A stretch of DNA of 64,000 bases from Thermodesulfobacteriota bacterium (lineage in GTDB: Bacteria; Desulfobacterota; Desulfobacteria; Desulfobacterales; Desulfosudaceae): the NCBI GenBank assembly GCA_040753795.1, contig JBFMDX010000002.1, positions 310,001-374,000 on the forward strand. The letters are read 5' to 3'. Made by a program: the position numbers and the translations under genes. Below are positions 34,487-43,810 of the stretch, in pieces; the first letter of the stretch is position 1, and every line of letters begins with the position of its first letter. Under the pieces are notes generated by a model, which saw only the letters and a program-made list of their open reading frames with translations, made no database searches and was not told the DNA's origin.

Positions 34487-36904
34487 ATGCAAGTCAGTTT
34501 GAGCTGGTTAAAGGAATACGTGCCGATTGATCTGCCTGTATCGGAAATCGCGGAAGCGCTGACCATGACGGGATTTGAGGTCGAGCGGATTGTAGACCGA
34601 TATGCGTACCTGGCGGGCGCCGTTATCGGCCGGGTAGACAGCGTGGAACCTCATCCCGACTCGGACCACTTGACGGTTTGCCGGGTGGATGCCGGGGATC
34701 GGATGCTGCCGGTGGTCTGCGGCGCGCCCAATGTGAAAAAGGACATGCTGACGGTTCTGGTGACGCCCGGCTTTGTCCTCCCCGGCGGCATGGCCATTAA
34801 GAAAAGCAAAATCAGGGGCGTTGTTTCGGAAGGCATGCTGTGCAGCCGGGCTGAACTCGGGCTGGGCGATGACCACGGCGGGATCATGGAAATCGATCAG
34901 TCCGTTGCTCCCGGGACCCCTGTGACGGAGGCGTTGTCACTTTCCGATTATGTACTGGAGATCAATCTGACGCCCAATCGTCCCGACTGCCTCAGTATCA
35001 TCGGTGTGGCCCGCGAGGTGGCGGCGTTCTCCGGGCAGAAGATGACGATGCCCCGGGTTGAGTTCCCTGAAGGGGAAACGGATGTTGAATCGTATGCGGC
35101 GGTCGATATCCAAGACCCTGAATTGTGCACCCGGTACGCAGCCCGGGTGGTTTTAAATGTAACGGTCAAAGAATCCCCCTTCTGGTTGCGGGACCGGCTG
35201 TTATCGGTCGGACTGAAGCCGATCAATAATGTCGTGGATATTACCAATTTCGTGATGATGGAGACCGGGCAGCCGCTGCATGCTTTTGATCTTGACCGAC
35301 TGGCCGGTAACCGGATAGTCGTCCGGCGGGCCGGCCAGGTCCCTTCATTTACAACCCTGGACGACAAGGAACGCCGTCTCTCCCCGGAAATGCTGATGAT
35401 TTGTGACGCCGAAAAGCCGGTGGCCGTGGCCGGCGTCATGGGCGGGTTGAATTCGGAAATCAGTTCCGGGACCGCCCGTGTCCTGATCGAAAGCGCCTGT
35501 TTTTATCCCACCAGCGTCCGGAAAACCTCAAAAGTATTGAATATCAGCAGCGATGCCGCCTATCGTTTTGAGAGAGGCGTGGATCCTCTGGGAACGGTAC
35601 GGGCGGCGGACAGGGCCGCCCAGCTCATGAGTGAACTTGCCGGCGGGACAGTCGCCAGGGGCGTGATCGACAACCATCCCAAACCGGCCGCGGAGAAGAC
35701 AGTCACCGTCAGCACTGAAGCCATCAACCGGCGCCTGGGAACAGCCTTGAGCAGGGATGAGATGGCCGGTCTGCTGGAATCCGTGGCGTTTATCGCCCGT
35801 CAAACGGACCGGGATCAGTTGGATGTCCGGGTGCCGTCTTTCCGCGTGGATGTGGATCGGCCGGAAGACATTTCCGAAGAAATCGCCAGGCTCTGGGGAT
35901 ATAACCGGATCCCGGTGACTTTCCCGGCCATCAGCAGCGACAGCGGCACACCCTCCCTGATGTTCGATTTAAAGGGCCGCATCCGGGAAATCATGACGGG
36001 TTTCGGTTTTGCAGAGGTGGTCTCCTACAGTTTTATAAGCGATAACGCCTGCGCCGGCATGGATTTTCTGCAGACCACCGGCCGCGTCGATCCGATCAGC
36101 GTTTTGAACCCCCTGGCAGCCGATCAGTCAGTCATGCGGACGTCGTTGATACCCGGACTCCTGATGACCATGCGGCATAATCTTTCTCAACAGATCAATG
36201 ACATGATGCTGTTTGAGACGGGCCGCGTATTCTGGAAGAAGGACGGCGGCGATGTTTTGCCGGAGGAACCGGAAATGGTAGCCGCCCTGCTGACCGGTGC
36301 GGCCAGGCGACGGTCATGGCGGCGTCCGGAAGAGGCCAGCGATTTTTTTGATATCAAAGGGGCGCTGGAATGCCTGCTGAAAGGCCTTGGCGCAACCTCC
36401 TGCAGCTTCACCGCCATGCCCGCGGAGAAATGCGACGTAACCAGGGCCGGGCATACGGCCAGGGTGATCGTTCAGGGTGTGGAAGTAGGCGTGGTGGGGG
36501 AGGCCTCCCGGGGGGTTCTGGAAAGGTTTGATCTGAAAAGGCCGGCCTTTATTTTCGAGCTGAACGTTTCAACGGCACGGCCGTTTTTCTCCGATTACCG
36601 GGAAGCCCGGGTGTTGTCCAGATTCCCATCGGTGGCAAGAGATATTACCATTATTGTGGACCATGGAACCGAATCGGAGAAGATTCTGAATTTTCTTGAA
36701 GAAGGCGGGGATAATCTGATAGAAAATATCGACGTGCTGGATGTCTATGAAGGGGGGGCCATACCATCCGGAAAGAAGAGTCTCTCCTTCAGAATTGTTT
36801 ATCGATCGCAGGAAGCGACCTTGAAAGACGAATTTGTCAACCGGGTCCATGCCGGGATAGCAGACAGGCTCGTTAGGGCGTTTTCGGCGGAGCTGCCTGT
36901 CTGA
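34487..36904 (+). CDS. pheT: Phenylalanyl-tRNA synthetase beta chain
   Basis: PheT, 805 residues, the usual length of the long bacterial form. From the N-terminus it shows the tRNA-binding EMAP-like domain (about 40-150), the B3/B4 editing domain which hydrolyses Tyr-tRNA(Phe), the B5 domain (about 405-475), a catalytic-like core and the C-terminal anticodon-binding domain (VARDITIIVDHGTE to the end). NPTRPD-type element appears as LTPNRPDCLS. It follows pheS by one base. No ihfA gene follows, though it often does elsewhere; a MerR gene is next. Confidence 0.96.
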   Translation: MQVSLSWLKEYVPIDLPVSEIAEALTMTGFEVERIVDRYAYLAGAVIGRVDSVEPHPDSDHLTVCRVDAGDRMLPVVCGAPNVKKDMLTVLVTPGFVLPGGMAIKKSKIRGVVSEGMLCSRAELGLGDDHGGIMEIDQSVAPGTPVTEALSLSDYVLEINLTPNRPDCLSIIGVAREVAAFSGQKMTMPRVEFPEGETDVESYAAVDIQDPELCTRYAARVVLNVTVKESPFWLRDRLLSVGLKPINNVVDITNFVMMETGQPLHAFDLDRLAGNRIVVRRAGQVPSFTTLDDKERRLSPEMLMICDAEKPVAVAGVMGGLNSEISSGTARVLIESACFYPTSVRKTSKVLNISSDAAYRFERGVDPLGTVRAADRAAQLMSELAGGTVARGVIDNHPKPAAEKTVTVSTEAINRRLGTALSRDEMAGLLESVAFIARQTDRDQLDVRVPSFRVDVDRPEDISEEIARLWGYNRIPVTFPAISSDSGTPSLMFDLKGRIREIMTGFGFAEVVSYSFISDNACAGMDFLQTTGRVDPISVLNPLAADQSVMRTSLIPGLLMTMRHNLSQQINDMMLFETGRVFWKKDGGDVLPEEPEMVAALLTGAARRRSWRRPEEASDFFDIKGALECLLKGLGATSCSFTAMPAEKCDVTRAGHTARVIVQGVEVGVVGEASRGVLERFDLKRPAFIFELNVSTARPFFSDYREARVLSRFPSVARDITIIVDHGTESEKILNFLEEGGDNLIENIDVLDVYEGGAIPSGKKSLSFRIVYRSQEATLKDEFVNRVHAGIADRLVRAFSAELPV

Positions 36905-36946
36905 ATTCATCCGTTGGCGGTTTCCCCGGGCCAACGTGACGGACGG

Positions 36947-37327
36947 ATGCCCATGCCCGACAAGAACGATGATGCGACCATTTCATTAATTCCCCAGGAT
37001 TTTGTGGCGCTGCATCCGATTCCCGACAAACTTTATTTCCGGATCGGGGAAGTCTGCGGTTTTACCGGTGTGGCCGCCCATGTCCTTCGATTCTGGGAGT
37101 CTGAGTTCCCTCAACTCAGTCCCGGGCGGACGGAAGCCGGACAGCGGCTTTACAGCCGGTCCGATATCGAACAGATCCTGAAGATCAAATATCTGCTCTA
37201 CAACAAGAAATTTACCCTCAAAGGCGCTAGAAAGTATTTGAAATCAAGGCAGAAATCAAAAGAGAGCCTTGATTTTTTAAACGAAATCACCGCCGAGCTG
37301 ACAGCCATTCGCGATCTGCTCGAATAA
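36947..37327 (+). CDS. MerR-family transcriptional regulator
   Basis: A 126-residue MerR regulator. Helix-turn-helix: LYFRIGEVCGFTGVAAHVLRFWESEF, then the wing region PGRTEAGQRLYSRSDIEQILKIK, with a predicted short dimer helix (KKFTLKGARKYL to the end). It has no sensing cysteines or ligand domain. The position right after pheT is a known conserved context for this small MerR in Desulfobacterota. TTG 36914 is the longest start; ATG 36947 or 36953 fits the family better. Targets are unknown. Confidence 0.87.
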   Translation: MPMPDKNDDATISLIPQDFVALHPIPDKLYFRIGEVCGFTGVAAHVLRFWESEFPQLSPGRTEAGQRLYSRSDIEQILKIKYLLYNKKFTLKGARKYLKSRQKSKESLDFLNEITAELTAIRDLLE

Positions 37328-37346
37328 TTCAGGCAGTGGCTTACCG

Positions 37347-38192
37347 ATGAAATGGCGACCGTTTTTCATCCCCGTTCAATCCATGGACACCGCCCTGGCT
37401 CGGGAACTGATTGCGAAAACACCCCAAGAAGCGCTGTTCATTATCGATGTGCGTCAGCCCGGAGAATATGAGCAGGGGCATATTCCCGGCGCCCGGCTGA
37501 TCCCCGTGGGAGAACTGGACAGCCGGGTTGCCGAGATCCCGGTCGATAAACCCGTTCTGGTTTATTGCGCCATGGGAGGACGAAGCCGGATGGCGGCTCA
37601 AATACTGTCCGGGAGAGGGTTCCCGGAGGTTATCGACCTGGCGGGCGGATTTAAAGCCTGGAAAGGTGTCACGGCCGTGGGTCTACCGGATCAGGGATTG
37701 TCCCTTTTTTCAGGAAGCGAGTCCATTGATGAAGTGCTTGCCGCGGCCTACTCCATTGAAGACGGATTGCGCGACTTCTACCACACCATGGCCGGGAAAG
37801 CGGCAAATCATCTGACTGCGGATCTGTTTGAAAAATTGGCCGCTATTGAAGTCAAGCATCAGGACCGCATTTATGAGACTTACATGACCATGGCTGAACG
37901 GCCGATGGCCAGAGAGCGGTTTGTCGCCGAACGGGTGGACGGAGTCATCGAGGGCGGCATGACCACCGATGAATACATCGCTAGGTTCTCTCCGGATATG
38001 ACCTCCACCGTCGATATCATCAGCCTGGCCATTTCCATCGAGGCCCAGGCGATGGATCTCTATTCCCGGGCTTCGGAGAAGATCGCTGCCGGAACCGGCG
38101 GGAAAGCTCTAGCGCTACTGGCCGACGAAGAACGCGCCCACATTCGGGAATTGGGGAAACTTCTGGACACCCTGGTCAAGGTCAAAGGCTGA
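37347..38192 (+). CDS. Rhodanese-rubrerythrin-like fusion protein
   Basis: A 281-residue two-domain protein. Residues about 10-115 are a rhodanese domain (FIIDVRQPGEYEQGHIPGA, active loop YCAMGGRS with the persulfide cysteine, LAGGFKAWK). Residues about 130-280 are a ferritin-like four-helix domain with four glutamate sites in the rubrerythrin pattern: SIEDGLRDFY, AIEVKHQ, SISIEAQAMDLY and ADEERAHI. No rubredoxin domain is present. The rhodanese would carry sulfur or persulfide; the diiron site suggests peroxide reduction, so the protein may handle sulfane sulfur and oxidant together in an anaerobe. The stop overlaps the murI end on the other strand. Confidence 0.87.
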   Translation: MKWRPFFIPVQSMDTALARELIAKTPQEALFIIDVRQPGEYEQGHIPGARLIPVGELDSRVAEIPVDKPVLVYCAMGGRSRMAAQILSGRGFPEVIDLAGGFKAWKGVTAVGLPDQGLSLFSGSESIDEVLAAAYSIEDGLRDFYHTMAGKAANHLTADLFEKLAAIEVKHQDRIYETYMTMAERPMARERFVAERVDGVIEGGMTTDEYIARFSPDMTSTVDIISLAISIEAQAMDLYSRASEKIAAGTGGKALALLADEERAHIRELGKLLDTLVKVKG

Positions 38193-38967
38193 TGTGCTCC
38201 AGGCTGATTTGTTTGTTCAATATCAGTTGCGCCGTCTTTTTAAATTGATCGGTGATATCCGACACAAAAAAGCGGGTTTGTCCCCTGACCGACAGCCCGG
38301 CTGCGGATTCCGGATGATCGGCGACATACTGTCTAACGGTTCGAGCCACCACGATGGCAGAGTCGATGGCCTGGACCCTTTTCCCGATTTTTTTCTGGAT
38401 GGTCGTCTTCAGGATGGGATAATGGGTGCAGCCAAGGATAAGCGTGTCAATTTGTTTTGTCTTTAAGGGGTGCAGATATTTTCGAATGATCATGGCGGTT
38501 TCAGGCTTTTTGATCCACCCTTCTTCCACCAGGGGCACCAGCAGGGGGCAGGCGACGGAGTAGACTCTGGCCCCGGGGCGCTGCTGGATGATTTTTCTTT
38601 CATATATTCCGCTGGCGATGGTGGCGCGGGTTCCGATGACCCCAATGGTGCCGTTTTTTGATACGGCTGTCGCCATTTCTACGGCCGGTGTGATGACTTC
38701 AAAAACCGGGATATGGAATTCTCTGACGATACTTTCGGCGGCAACGCTGGAGGCGCTGTTGCAGGCAATGACAATAATGGTGGCTCCACGCTCCAGCAGC
38801 AGCCGGGTGTCCTCCATGGCGTATTTTTCAACCGTTGCGGCGCTTTTGGCGCCGTAAGGGGTGCGCGCGGTGTCGCCGAAATAAATCATGTCGTAACCGG
38901 GAAGGGCGTCCATAATTGCCCGCGCGACCGTCAGTCCGCCAAGGCCTGAATCAAAAATGCCGATCAC
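38182..38967 (-). CDS. murI: Glutamate racemase
   Basis: MurI supplies D-glutamate for peptidoglycan. The 261 residues have FDSGLGGLTVARAI near the N-terminus, the first catalytic cysteine in IVIACNSASS (about residue 70) and the second in LILGCTHYP (about 184). It overlaps the upstream YkgJ-type gene by 17 bases. It is the last gene of a minus-strand run dnaX-ybaB-recR-ykgJ-murI. Its 3' end overlaps the stop of the convergent rhodanese-rubrerythrin gene. Confidence 0.96.
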   Translation of the reverse strand: MIGIFDSGLGGLTVARAIMDALPGYDMIYFGDTARTPYGAKSAATVEKYAMEDTRLLLERGATIIVIACNSASSVAAESIVREFHIPVFEVITPAVEMATAVSKNGTIGVIGTRATIASGIYERKIIQQRPGARVYSVACPLLVPLVEEGWIKKPETAMIIRKYLHPLKTKQIDTLILGCTHYPILKTTIQKKIGKRVQAIDSAIVVARTVRQYVADHPESAAGLSVRGQTRFFVSDITDQFKKTAQLILNKQISLEHISL

Positions 38968-39367
38968 CGGTCTTCTCCAGTATGTTTTTTATGCAACTTA
39001 AGATGGCCTCGGGCGGGTATTCCGTTCTAATCCCCGGGCAGAAAGCGGACATGATTTCCCAGTTTCCAAAATCCGTCAGCACACTTTCAATAAACGGCCA
39101 GGCCTTGCACATGCGGGGTTTGACAGGGTGAATCCGGCACAGTTTATCCCAGAATACGCAATATCCATCTTCACGCTGGGCCAAAATGGGACGGCTGCCG
39201 GAATAGACGCAGTATGTCTCGAGAAAACGCCGGGGGTCCATGTGGAGATATTCGGAAATAACAAGAATATCTTGATCCGTCAGATAAGTGCCACCGTAGC
39301 CGCGGCAGCAATCGCCGCATTTCCGGCATTGGAAAACATCGTCGGCGGTAATGGCTTTATATGGCAT
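38951..39367 (-). CDS. YkgJ-family CxxC metal-cluster protein
   Basis: A 138-residue protein of the YkgJ/UPF0153 family. The cysteine set FQCRKCGDCCRGYGG is followed by others: YCVFWDKLCRIHPVKPRMCKAWP, and FCPG. These probably bind zinc or an iron-sulfur cluster. Start ATG 39367 follows a recR overlap of 11 bases; the longer frame to 39385 is less likely. Function of the family is not settled. Its embedding between recR and murI with overlaps on both sides indicates co-transcription rather than function. Confidence 0.82.
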   Translation of the reverse strand: MPYKAITADDVFQCRKCGDCCRGYGGTYLTDQDILVISEYLHMDPRRFLETYCVYSGSRPILAQREDGYCVFWDKLCRIHPVKPRMCKAWPFIESVLTDFGNWEIMSAFCPGIRTEYPPEAILSCIKNILEKTGDRHF

Positions 39368-39959
39368 GGCGTTTTTCCATGGCATTTTTAAGGGTAATCG
39401 GATCCGTATATTTCAGGTCACCTCCTACCGGCATCCCCGACGCAATCCGGGTTACGGAAATATGGTGAAAGGGGGCCAACCGTTCCGCAAGAAAGGAGGC
39501 GGTGGCTTCACCTTCCACCTGGGTGCTGGTCGCCAGAATGACTTCTGTTACCGTGTTCTGCTCAAGCCGTCTGATCAACTCGTTGATTCTGATATCGTCC
39601 GGACCGATACCATCCATGGGGGAGAGAACGCCGTGGAGAACGTGATAGAGGCCGGAATAGGCGCCTGTTTTTTCAACGGCCATCATCTCCGCCGGCCCTT
39701 CGACCACGCACAGCTGTGTTTGGTTTCGGGAAGGATCCCGGCAGATCTGGCACAGGAGGCTGTCACTCAAGGTATAGCATTTTGAACACAGCACGGTCTG
39801 CTTTTTCAGATCGACCAGACTTCTGGCCAGGTTAGTGACCTCTTTCTCCGTGGCGCGCAGAAGGTGCATGGCCAGCCGCTCCGCGGTTCTCTGGCCGATG
39901 CCCGGCAGACGAACCAGCTGGCTGATCGCGTTGCGGATAGATTGGGGGTAGTGGTTCAT
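39357..39959 (-). CDS. recR: Recombination mediator RecR
   Basis: RecR, 200 residues, loads RecA with RecF/RecO at gaps. It has the helix-hairpin-helix LVRLPGIGQRTAERLAMHLL, a four-cysteine zinc motif (CSKC then LCQIC) and the Toprim domain starting CVVEGPAEMMAVE, with GVLSPMDGIGPDDI. Standard length. It forms the conserved dnaX-ybaB-recR block. Confidence 0.97.
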   Translation of the reverse strand: MNHYPQSIRNAISQLVRLPGIGQRTAERLAMHLLRATEKEVTNLARSLVDLKKQTVLCSKCYTLSDSLLCQICRDPSRNQTQLCVVEGPAEMMAVEKTGAYSGLYHVLHGVLSPMDGIGPDDIRINELIRRLEQNTVTEVILATSTQVEGEATASFLAERLAPFHHISVTRIASGMPVGGDLKYTDPITLKNAMEKRHAI

Positions 39960-40026
39960 TTCCGGTGTTTTTAAAAAGTACTAGGATTCATCTGGTATTA
40001 AGGAGTAACCCCGGCCGGCTTGCTTG

Positions 40027-40347
40027 TCAGATCAGCCCGGGAATGTTGATGCCGCCGGTCAGCTTGCCCATTTCCGATGATATCATCTCTTGTGATTTGG
40101 CCAGCGCTTCATTTACGGCAGCCAGGACCAGATCCTGAAGCATATCCACGTCTTCCGGATTGACGACCTCTTTCTCAATGTTCAACGATACAATCTGCTG
40201 CCGGCCGTTGGCGACGGCCTTGACCATCCCACCGCCGACACTGGCCTCGACCGTTTTTTCGGCCAACTCTTCCTGCATTTTCAGCATTTTCGCCTGCAGC
40301 TTCTGGGCCTGTTTCACCATATTACCCATGTTGCCCATGCCTTTCAT
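40027..40347 (-). CDS. ybaB: YbaB/EbfC nucleoid-associated protein
   Basis: A 106-residue dimeric DNA-binding protein. It begins with the coiled-coil [20 protein letters not shown], then the conserved [18 protein letters not shown] and [19 protein letters not shown]. Located between dnaX and recR as in most bacteria. It binds DNA broadly and may assist repair. An initial MKGMGNMGN stretch makes the exact start slightly uncertain. Confidence 0.96.
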   Translation of the reverse strand: MKGMGNMGNMVKQAQKLQAKMLKMQEELAEKTVEASVGGGMVKAVANGRQQIVSLNIEKEVVNPEDVDMLQDLVLAAVNEALAKSQEMISSEMGKLTGGINIPGLI

Positions 40348-40372
40348 GTTCCCGTCCTCCTGATATCGATTC

Positions 40373-42103
40373 TTAAGTCTTGGTGGTTACGATGTCGCCT
40401 CCGAATATATCAAGGGCATCCATTACCAGCGGGTGTACGCCCGACTTCGGCCGCGAAACCTGCGGCTGTTGCATGATCTCCGGTCTGACTTTATGGTTCA
40501 ACCGGATGTCCATTGCCCTGTTATAAAATGTCGAGCAGATGCTTTTCAGGGTAGCCAGATTATCCGCCTGGCCGAGAATATCCATATTGATCTTTGATCC
40601 GTGAACGTCAATTTCCATTTTATCGCCATGAATGGTTGACAGGGCGCTGTTTCGCAAGTTTGCCGCCAGCAGGGGGTAATCGTCGTCAATGACGGCGAGA
40701 ATAGCCTGCCATGCCTGGGCGTGGCTCATGTCCGCTGTGCCTGAAGAAGGTGCCCCGGCCGGTTTCCGTTCATGTGCCGAAGCATCGCCTGCATCCGTTT
40801 GCCGGCTGCGGTTGCCGGAGGGCGAGTCGGTCTTGTCGTCCGGAGCCGGTTTGTCCGGAGACCGGAGTACGGGCTCCCGGCCTTGCGGGCGATGAAAATT
40901 CTCGGGACCGGCAGTCGTATCAGCTCCCAGCGAACCGCTGGAATGGTTTCCCAAGTTCAGAAAATGATCCTTCAGGGCGTCAATTTTTTCGATCAGTGTG
41001 TCGACGGGCAGGGCGGGTTTCAACTGGCAGATTTTAATGAAGGCCATTTCCAGTGCGATTCTGGGCTGGCTGGAGTATCGAATGGTTTTCTCCTCATCCA
41101 GAAGAACCGCCAGGGCCTGATGCAGTTGAATTTCCGTCATGCTCTGAATTTGTGCCCTGATCTGTTCCACTTCATGGGAGGGTATGGCCGCTGAGAATTT
41201 CATGTTTTTCCCCAGCTTGACAATCAACAGATCCCTGAAATGCGACAGGAGCTCGGAATACAGTTTTTTGATATCCATTCCGCCGCGGTACATTTCATCC
41301 GTCAGTTCCAGAATCCTGGCGATGTCTCCACAGAGCGCGGCCCGTGACATGGCAAAGAGGCTTTCCCGGTTGGTGATACCGAGAATATTGACCACATGAT
41401 CCTGCGTGAGCTGGTCGCCGCTGCAACTCATCACCTGGTCCAGAAGGCTTAACGCGTCCCGGATGCTGCCGCCCGATTCCCGGGCGATCAGTTCCAGGCT
41501 CCTGTTTTCCACCTGATATCCCTCCTCCCCGCAAAGGCGTGCCAGATGGTTGACCAGGGATTCAAGGGACACATAGGAAAGATCGTACCGCTGGCACCGG
41601 GAGAGAATGGTAATCGGGATTTTGTGCGGTTCGGTGGTGGCGAATTCAAACATGACGTGTGGCGGCGGTTCTTCCAGCGTTTTTAACAGCGCGTTAAACG
41701 CGGAAGCGGTCAGCATATGCACTTCGTCGATAATATATATCTTATACCGGCTGTGGGCCGGCATGAATTTGATGTTGCCGCGAAGTTCTCTGATCTGGTC
41801 GACGCTGTTGTTGGAGGCCCCATCGATTTCGTACACATCGGTGGCGTTACCGGCAGTGATTTCCCGGCAGGAGCGGCACTGGTTGCAGGGTGTCGGCGTC
41901 GGACCCTGCTCACAGTTCATGGCTTTGGCCAGAATGCGCGCGATGGTTGTTTTGCCGGTTCCCCTGGGGCCTGAAAAAAGGATGGCATGAGCGACACGGC
42001 CGGCAGCGATGGCGTTCATCAGGGTCTGCGTCGTCTGGTGCTGTTCGATGACTTCCGTAAATGTCTGGGGGCGGTATTTGCGGGCCAGAACAAGGTAGGC
42101 CAT
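40373..42103 (-). CDS. dnaX: DNA polymerase III subunits gamma and tau
   Basis: DnaX, 576 residues, clamp-loader ATPase. It begins [17 protein letters not shown] and has GPRGTGKTT (Walker A), the zinc site (CNQC..C), [23 protein letters not shown] and SRC (sensor). After about residue 370 an unconserved Ser/Pro/Asp-rich tail (about 390-465) leads to a C-terminal tau-like domain ([25 protein letters not shown]). No obvious A-rich slippery site for gamma production was noticed. ATG 42103 preferred over 42112. Two tRNA-Ser genes lie upstream on the same strand. Confidence 0.96.
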   Translation of the reverse strand: MAYLVLARKYRPQTFTEVIEQHQTTQTLMNAIAAGRVAHAILFSGPRGTGKTTIARILAKAMNCEQGPTPTPCNQCRSCREITAGNATDVYEIDGASNNSVDQIRELRGNIKFMPAHSRYKIYIIDEVHMLTASAFNALLKTLEEPPPHVMFEFATTEPHKIPITILSRCQRYDLSYVSLESLVNHLARLCGEEGYQVENRSLELIARESGGSIRDALSLLDQVMSCSGDQLTQDHVVNILGITNRESLFAMSRAALCGDIARILELTDEMYRGGMDIKKLYSELLSHFRDLLIVKLGKNMKFSAAIPSHEVEQIRAQIQSMTEIQLHQALAVLLDEEKTIRYSSQPRIALEMAFIKICQLKPALPVDTLIEKIDALKDHFLNLGNHSSGSLGADTTAGPENFHRPQGREPVLRSPDKPAPDDKTDSPSGNRSRQTDAGDASAHERKPAGAPSSGTADMSHAQAWQAILAVIDDDYPLLAANLRNSALSTIHGDKMEIDVHGSKINMDILGQADNLATLKSICSTFYNRAMDIRLNHKVRPEIMQQPQVSRPKSGVHPLVMDALDIFGGDIVTTKT

Positions 42104-42158
42104 GGGAAACAACCTTCCGAAAATCAGCTTGCCGAAGACGGCGAAAAATCAGATATGG

Positions 42159-42249
42159 TGGCGGAGAGAGAGGGATTCGAACCCTCGGTGCCTTTTACAG
42201 CACACACGATTTCCAATCGTGCACCTTCAGCCAGCTCGGCCATCTCTCC
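42159..42249 (-). tRNA. tRNA-Ser(GGA)
   Basis: A 91-nt class II tRNA with long variable arm and encoded CCA. The 7-bp acceptor stem GGAGAGA/TCTCTCC closes the fold; the anticodon loop TTGGAAA within stem CACGA/TCGTG gives GGA (UCC/UCU codons). The T arm has GGTTCGAATCCC. It is 47 bases upstream of the dnaX start. Confidence 0.96.
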
Positions 42250-42323
42250 GCAATGTCGGAATTTTGCAACAGTGAAGACATACCGGGGCGGGCAGTTTAA
42301 GGATAACCACCGTTTGAAGTGGC

Positions 42324-42415
42324 TGGCGGAGAGGGGGGGATTCGAACCCCCGATCCCGCATTAACAGGATACCGCTTTTCGAGAGCGGAGCCTTCAGCCG
42401 CTCGGCCACCTCTCC
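42324..42415 (-). tRNA. tRNA-Ser(CGA)
   Basis: A 92-nt class II tRNA with encoded CCA. Acceptor stem GGAGAGG/CCTCTCC; anticodon loop CTCGAAA in stem CCGCT/AGCGG reads CGA (UCG codon). A long variable arm is present. It lies 75 bases upstream of tRNA-Ser(GGA), probably one transcript with it. Confidence 0.96.
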
Positions 42416-42525
42416 TGCATGTGCGAATGGTATGTCGACACCCGTTTTTACATCAGCAGTTCATGGAACAAGACATAAAACGGTATACTAACCCTCCGAG
42501 TAAACGCCTGTCAATTTTTTTTATG

Positions 42526-43254
42526 CTAGGGGGCAAACATTTTTTGGGCTTCGGGGGTGTAAGTCCCGTCATCATGATAAATTATCAGGGGCGGGGGAAT
42601 GGTGATCCCGGGGCGGCTCTTTTTGCCGCCTTTTATAATGAAAAGTTTGGCAGGGTCGCCCGTCCGTGAATGGATCATGCGGATCATCTTCGGCTCGATG
42701 CTATCCAGCCGCATCCGGGCAACCATGTCGACCAGGCGGGAAGCGGGATAAACGGCGGCAAACTCCCCGTAGGTCCTTAATAACCTGCCGGCCGCGGCGG
42801 TGGCCTCCGCCAGCGTCATTGCAATCTCGTGTCTGGCAATAGCCCGCTCCGGGTCGGGATTGATCCGTCCAGTCGATGATTTTCTAAAGGGGGGGTTGCA
42901 TACCACCAGATCATATTTTCCAATGGGCATTTTGGCTGCGGCCTGATTAATATCTTCACAGCAGACAGTGATACGGTGTTCCAGGTGGTTGCCGATGACG
43001 TTCTCTATCGCCAGTGCCGCCAACTGCGGCTGAATTTCCAGGGCATCAATGGTGACCGCCCGGTGCCGGTAAGCTAGAATCAGCGGGATGATGCCACAAC
43101 CGGTGCCGATATCCACAATCCTTGCATTAGCGGCCGGGAAAATATGCCAGGCCAGAATGACGGCATCTATGGAAAAGCGATATCCGCGGGCGTTCTGTTT
43201 AACACGGATGCGACCATCAAAAAAGGTGTCTTCCGTAAATTGAGTCGCGGCCAA
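42526..43254 (-). CDS. TrmN6-like tRNA adenine-N6 methyltransferase
   Basis: A 242-residue SAM-dependent methyltransferase. VDIGTGCGIIPLILA is motif I, and NPPF (in VVCNPPFRKS) is the catalytic motif for N6-adenine methylation. The N-terminal EDTFFDGRIRVKQNARGYRFSIDAVILA is typical of the TrmN6/YfiC group, which modifies A37 of tRNA1(Val). Its neighbours are the tRNA-Ser genes and a DUF721 gene. RNA target is inferred from family. Confidence 0.87.
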   Translation of the reverse strand: MAATQFTEDTFFDGRIRVKQNARGYRFSIDAVILAWHIFPAANARIVDIGTGCGIIPLILAYRHRAVTIDALEIQPQLAALAIENVIGNHLEHRITVCCEDINQAAAKMPIGKYDLVVCNPPFRKSSTGRINPDPERAIARHEIAMTLAEATAAAGRLLRTYGEFAAVYPASRLVDMVARMRLDSIEPKMIRMIHSRTGDPAKLFIIKGGKKSRPGITIPPPLIIYHDDGTYTPEAQKMFAP

Positions 43255-43259
43255 TGGTT

Positions 43260-43571
43260 TCAGATGTTCACTTTAAATTTAATATCGGAAACAAGATGGC
43301 TCCCGGCGGCGGTGTTGATCTTCTCGATAAGGTTTTTTTTGGAAAAGCGAAGTTCCTGGATCCAGGCCGGGCTGGACACATGCACCGTCAGCGTCTGGTT
43401 TTTCAAACAGGCCGGACGCGTGTTCTTTGCGATCGGATCCCCGACCGTTGCATCCCACAACTCCCAGACCCTGGTGATTGGCTCTCCGGAGGTTTGCAGC
43501 CATTTTCCCAGAGTCGTTCTGATGATGTCGCTGATATGTTCAAACTCGTGATTCGTTTTCTTCCCGGTCAT
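43260..43571 (-). CDS. DUF721 (DciA-like) protein
   Basis: A 103-residue DUF721 protein. The signature is the N-terminal ISDIIRTTLGKWLQ helix, the ITRVWELWDATVGDPIAKNTRPACLKNQTLTV strand-loop region and SSPAWIQELRFSKKNLIEKIN. DUF721 includes DciA, which loads the replicative helicase in many bacteria without DnaC, and shorter forms of uncertain role, as here. It is upstream of the methylase gene, five bases apart. Confidence 0.82.
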   Translation of the reverse strand: MTGKKTNHEFEHISDIIRTTLGKWLQTSGEPITRVWELWDATVGDPIAKNTRPACLKNQTLTVHVSSPAWIQELRFSKKNLIEKINTAAGSHLVSDIKFKVNI

Positions 43572-43727
43572 TTTTATCGCCTGACGGCTGAATCCGCTTT
43601 AGAGGAAATAGCGCCGCTCAAATAAGGCAGTCAAGTTGATTTAAAAAGGATTATCAGGCCGTAAGATAACCTTTTTCTGTATCCCCGTAAATGATTAAAA
43701 ATCGAAACAGCAAGCGCCGCTCATGTC

Positions 43728-43756
43728 TTGACAATTTTTACCTCCTGTGGTTTAAC
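43728..43756 (+). promoter_or_regulatory. hflKC promoter
   Basis: TTGACA (43728-43733), 17-base spacer, TTTAAC (43751-43756), about 55 bases before hflK. The 236-base divergent region upstream is otherwise featureless. Confidence 0.6.
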
Positions 43757-43810
43757 TGCTGAAAAAATTTATGGTTAGCAATCATTAAGGGTGGTTGGAG
43801 AATTTCTGTG

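Noticed and set aside
42250-42323. SRP RNA near dnaX
   Set aside because: The conserved core (GGTCAGG...GGAAGGAAGCAGCC-like) is not present here.
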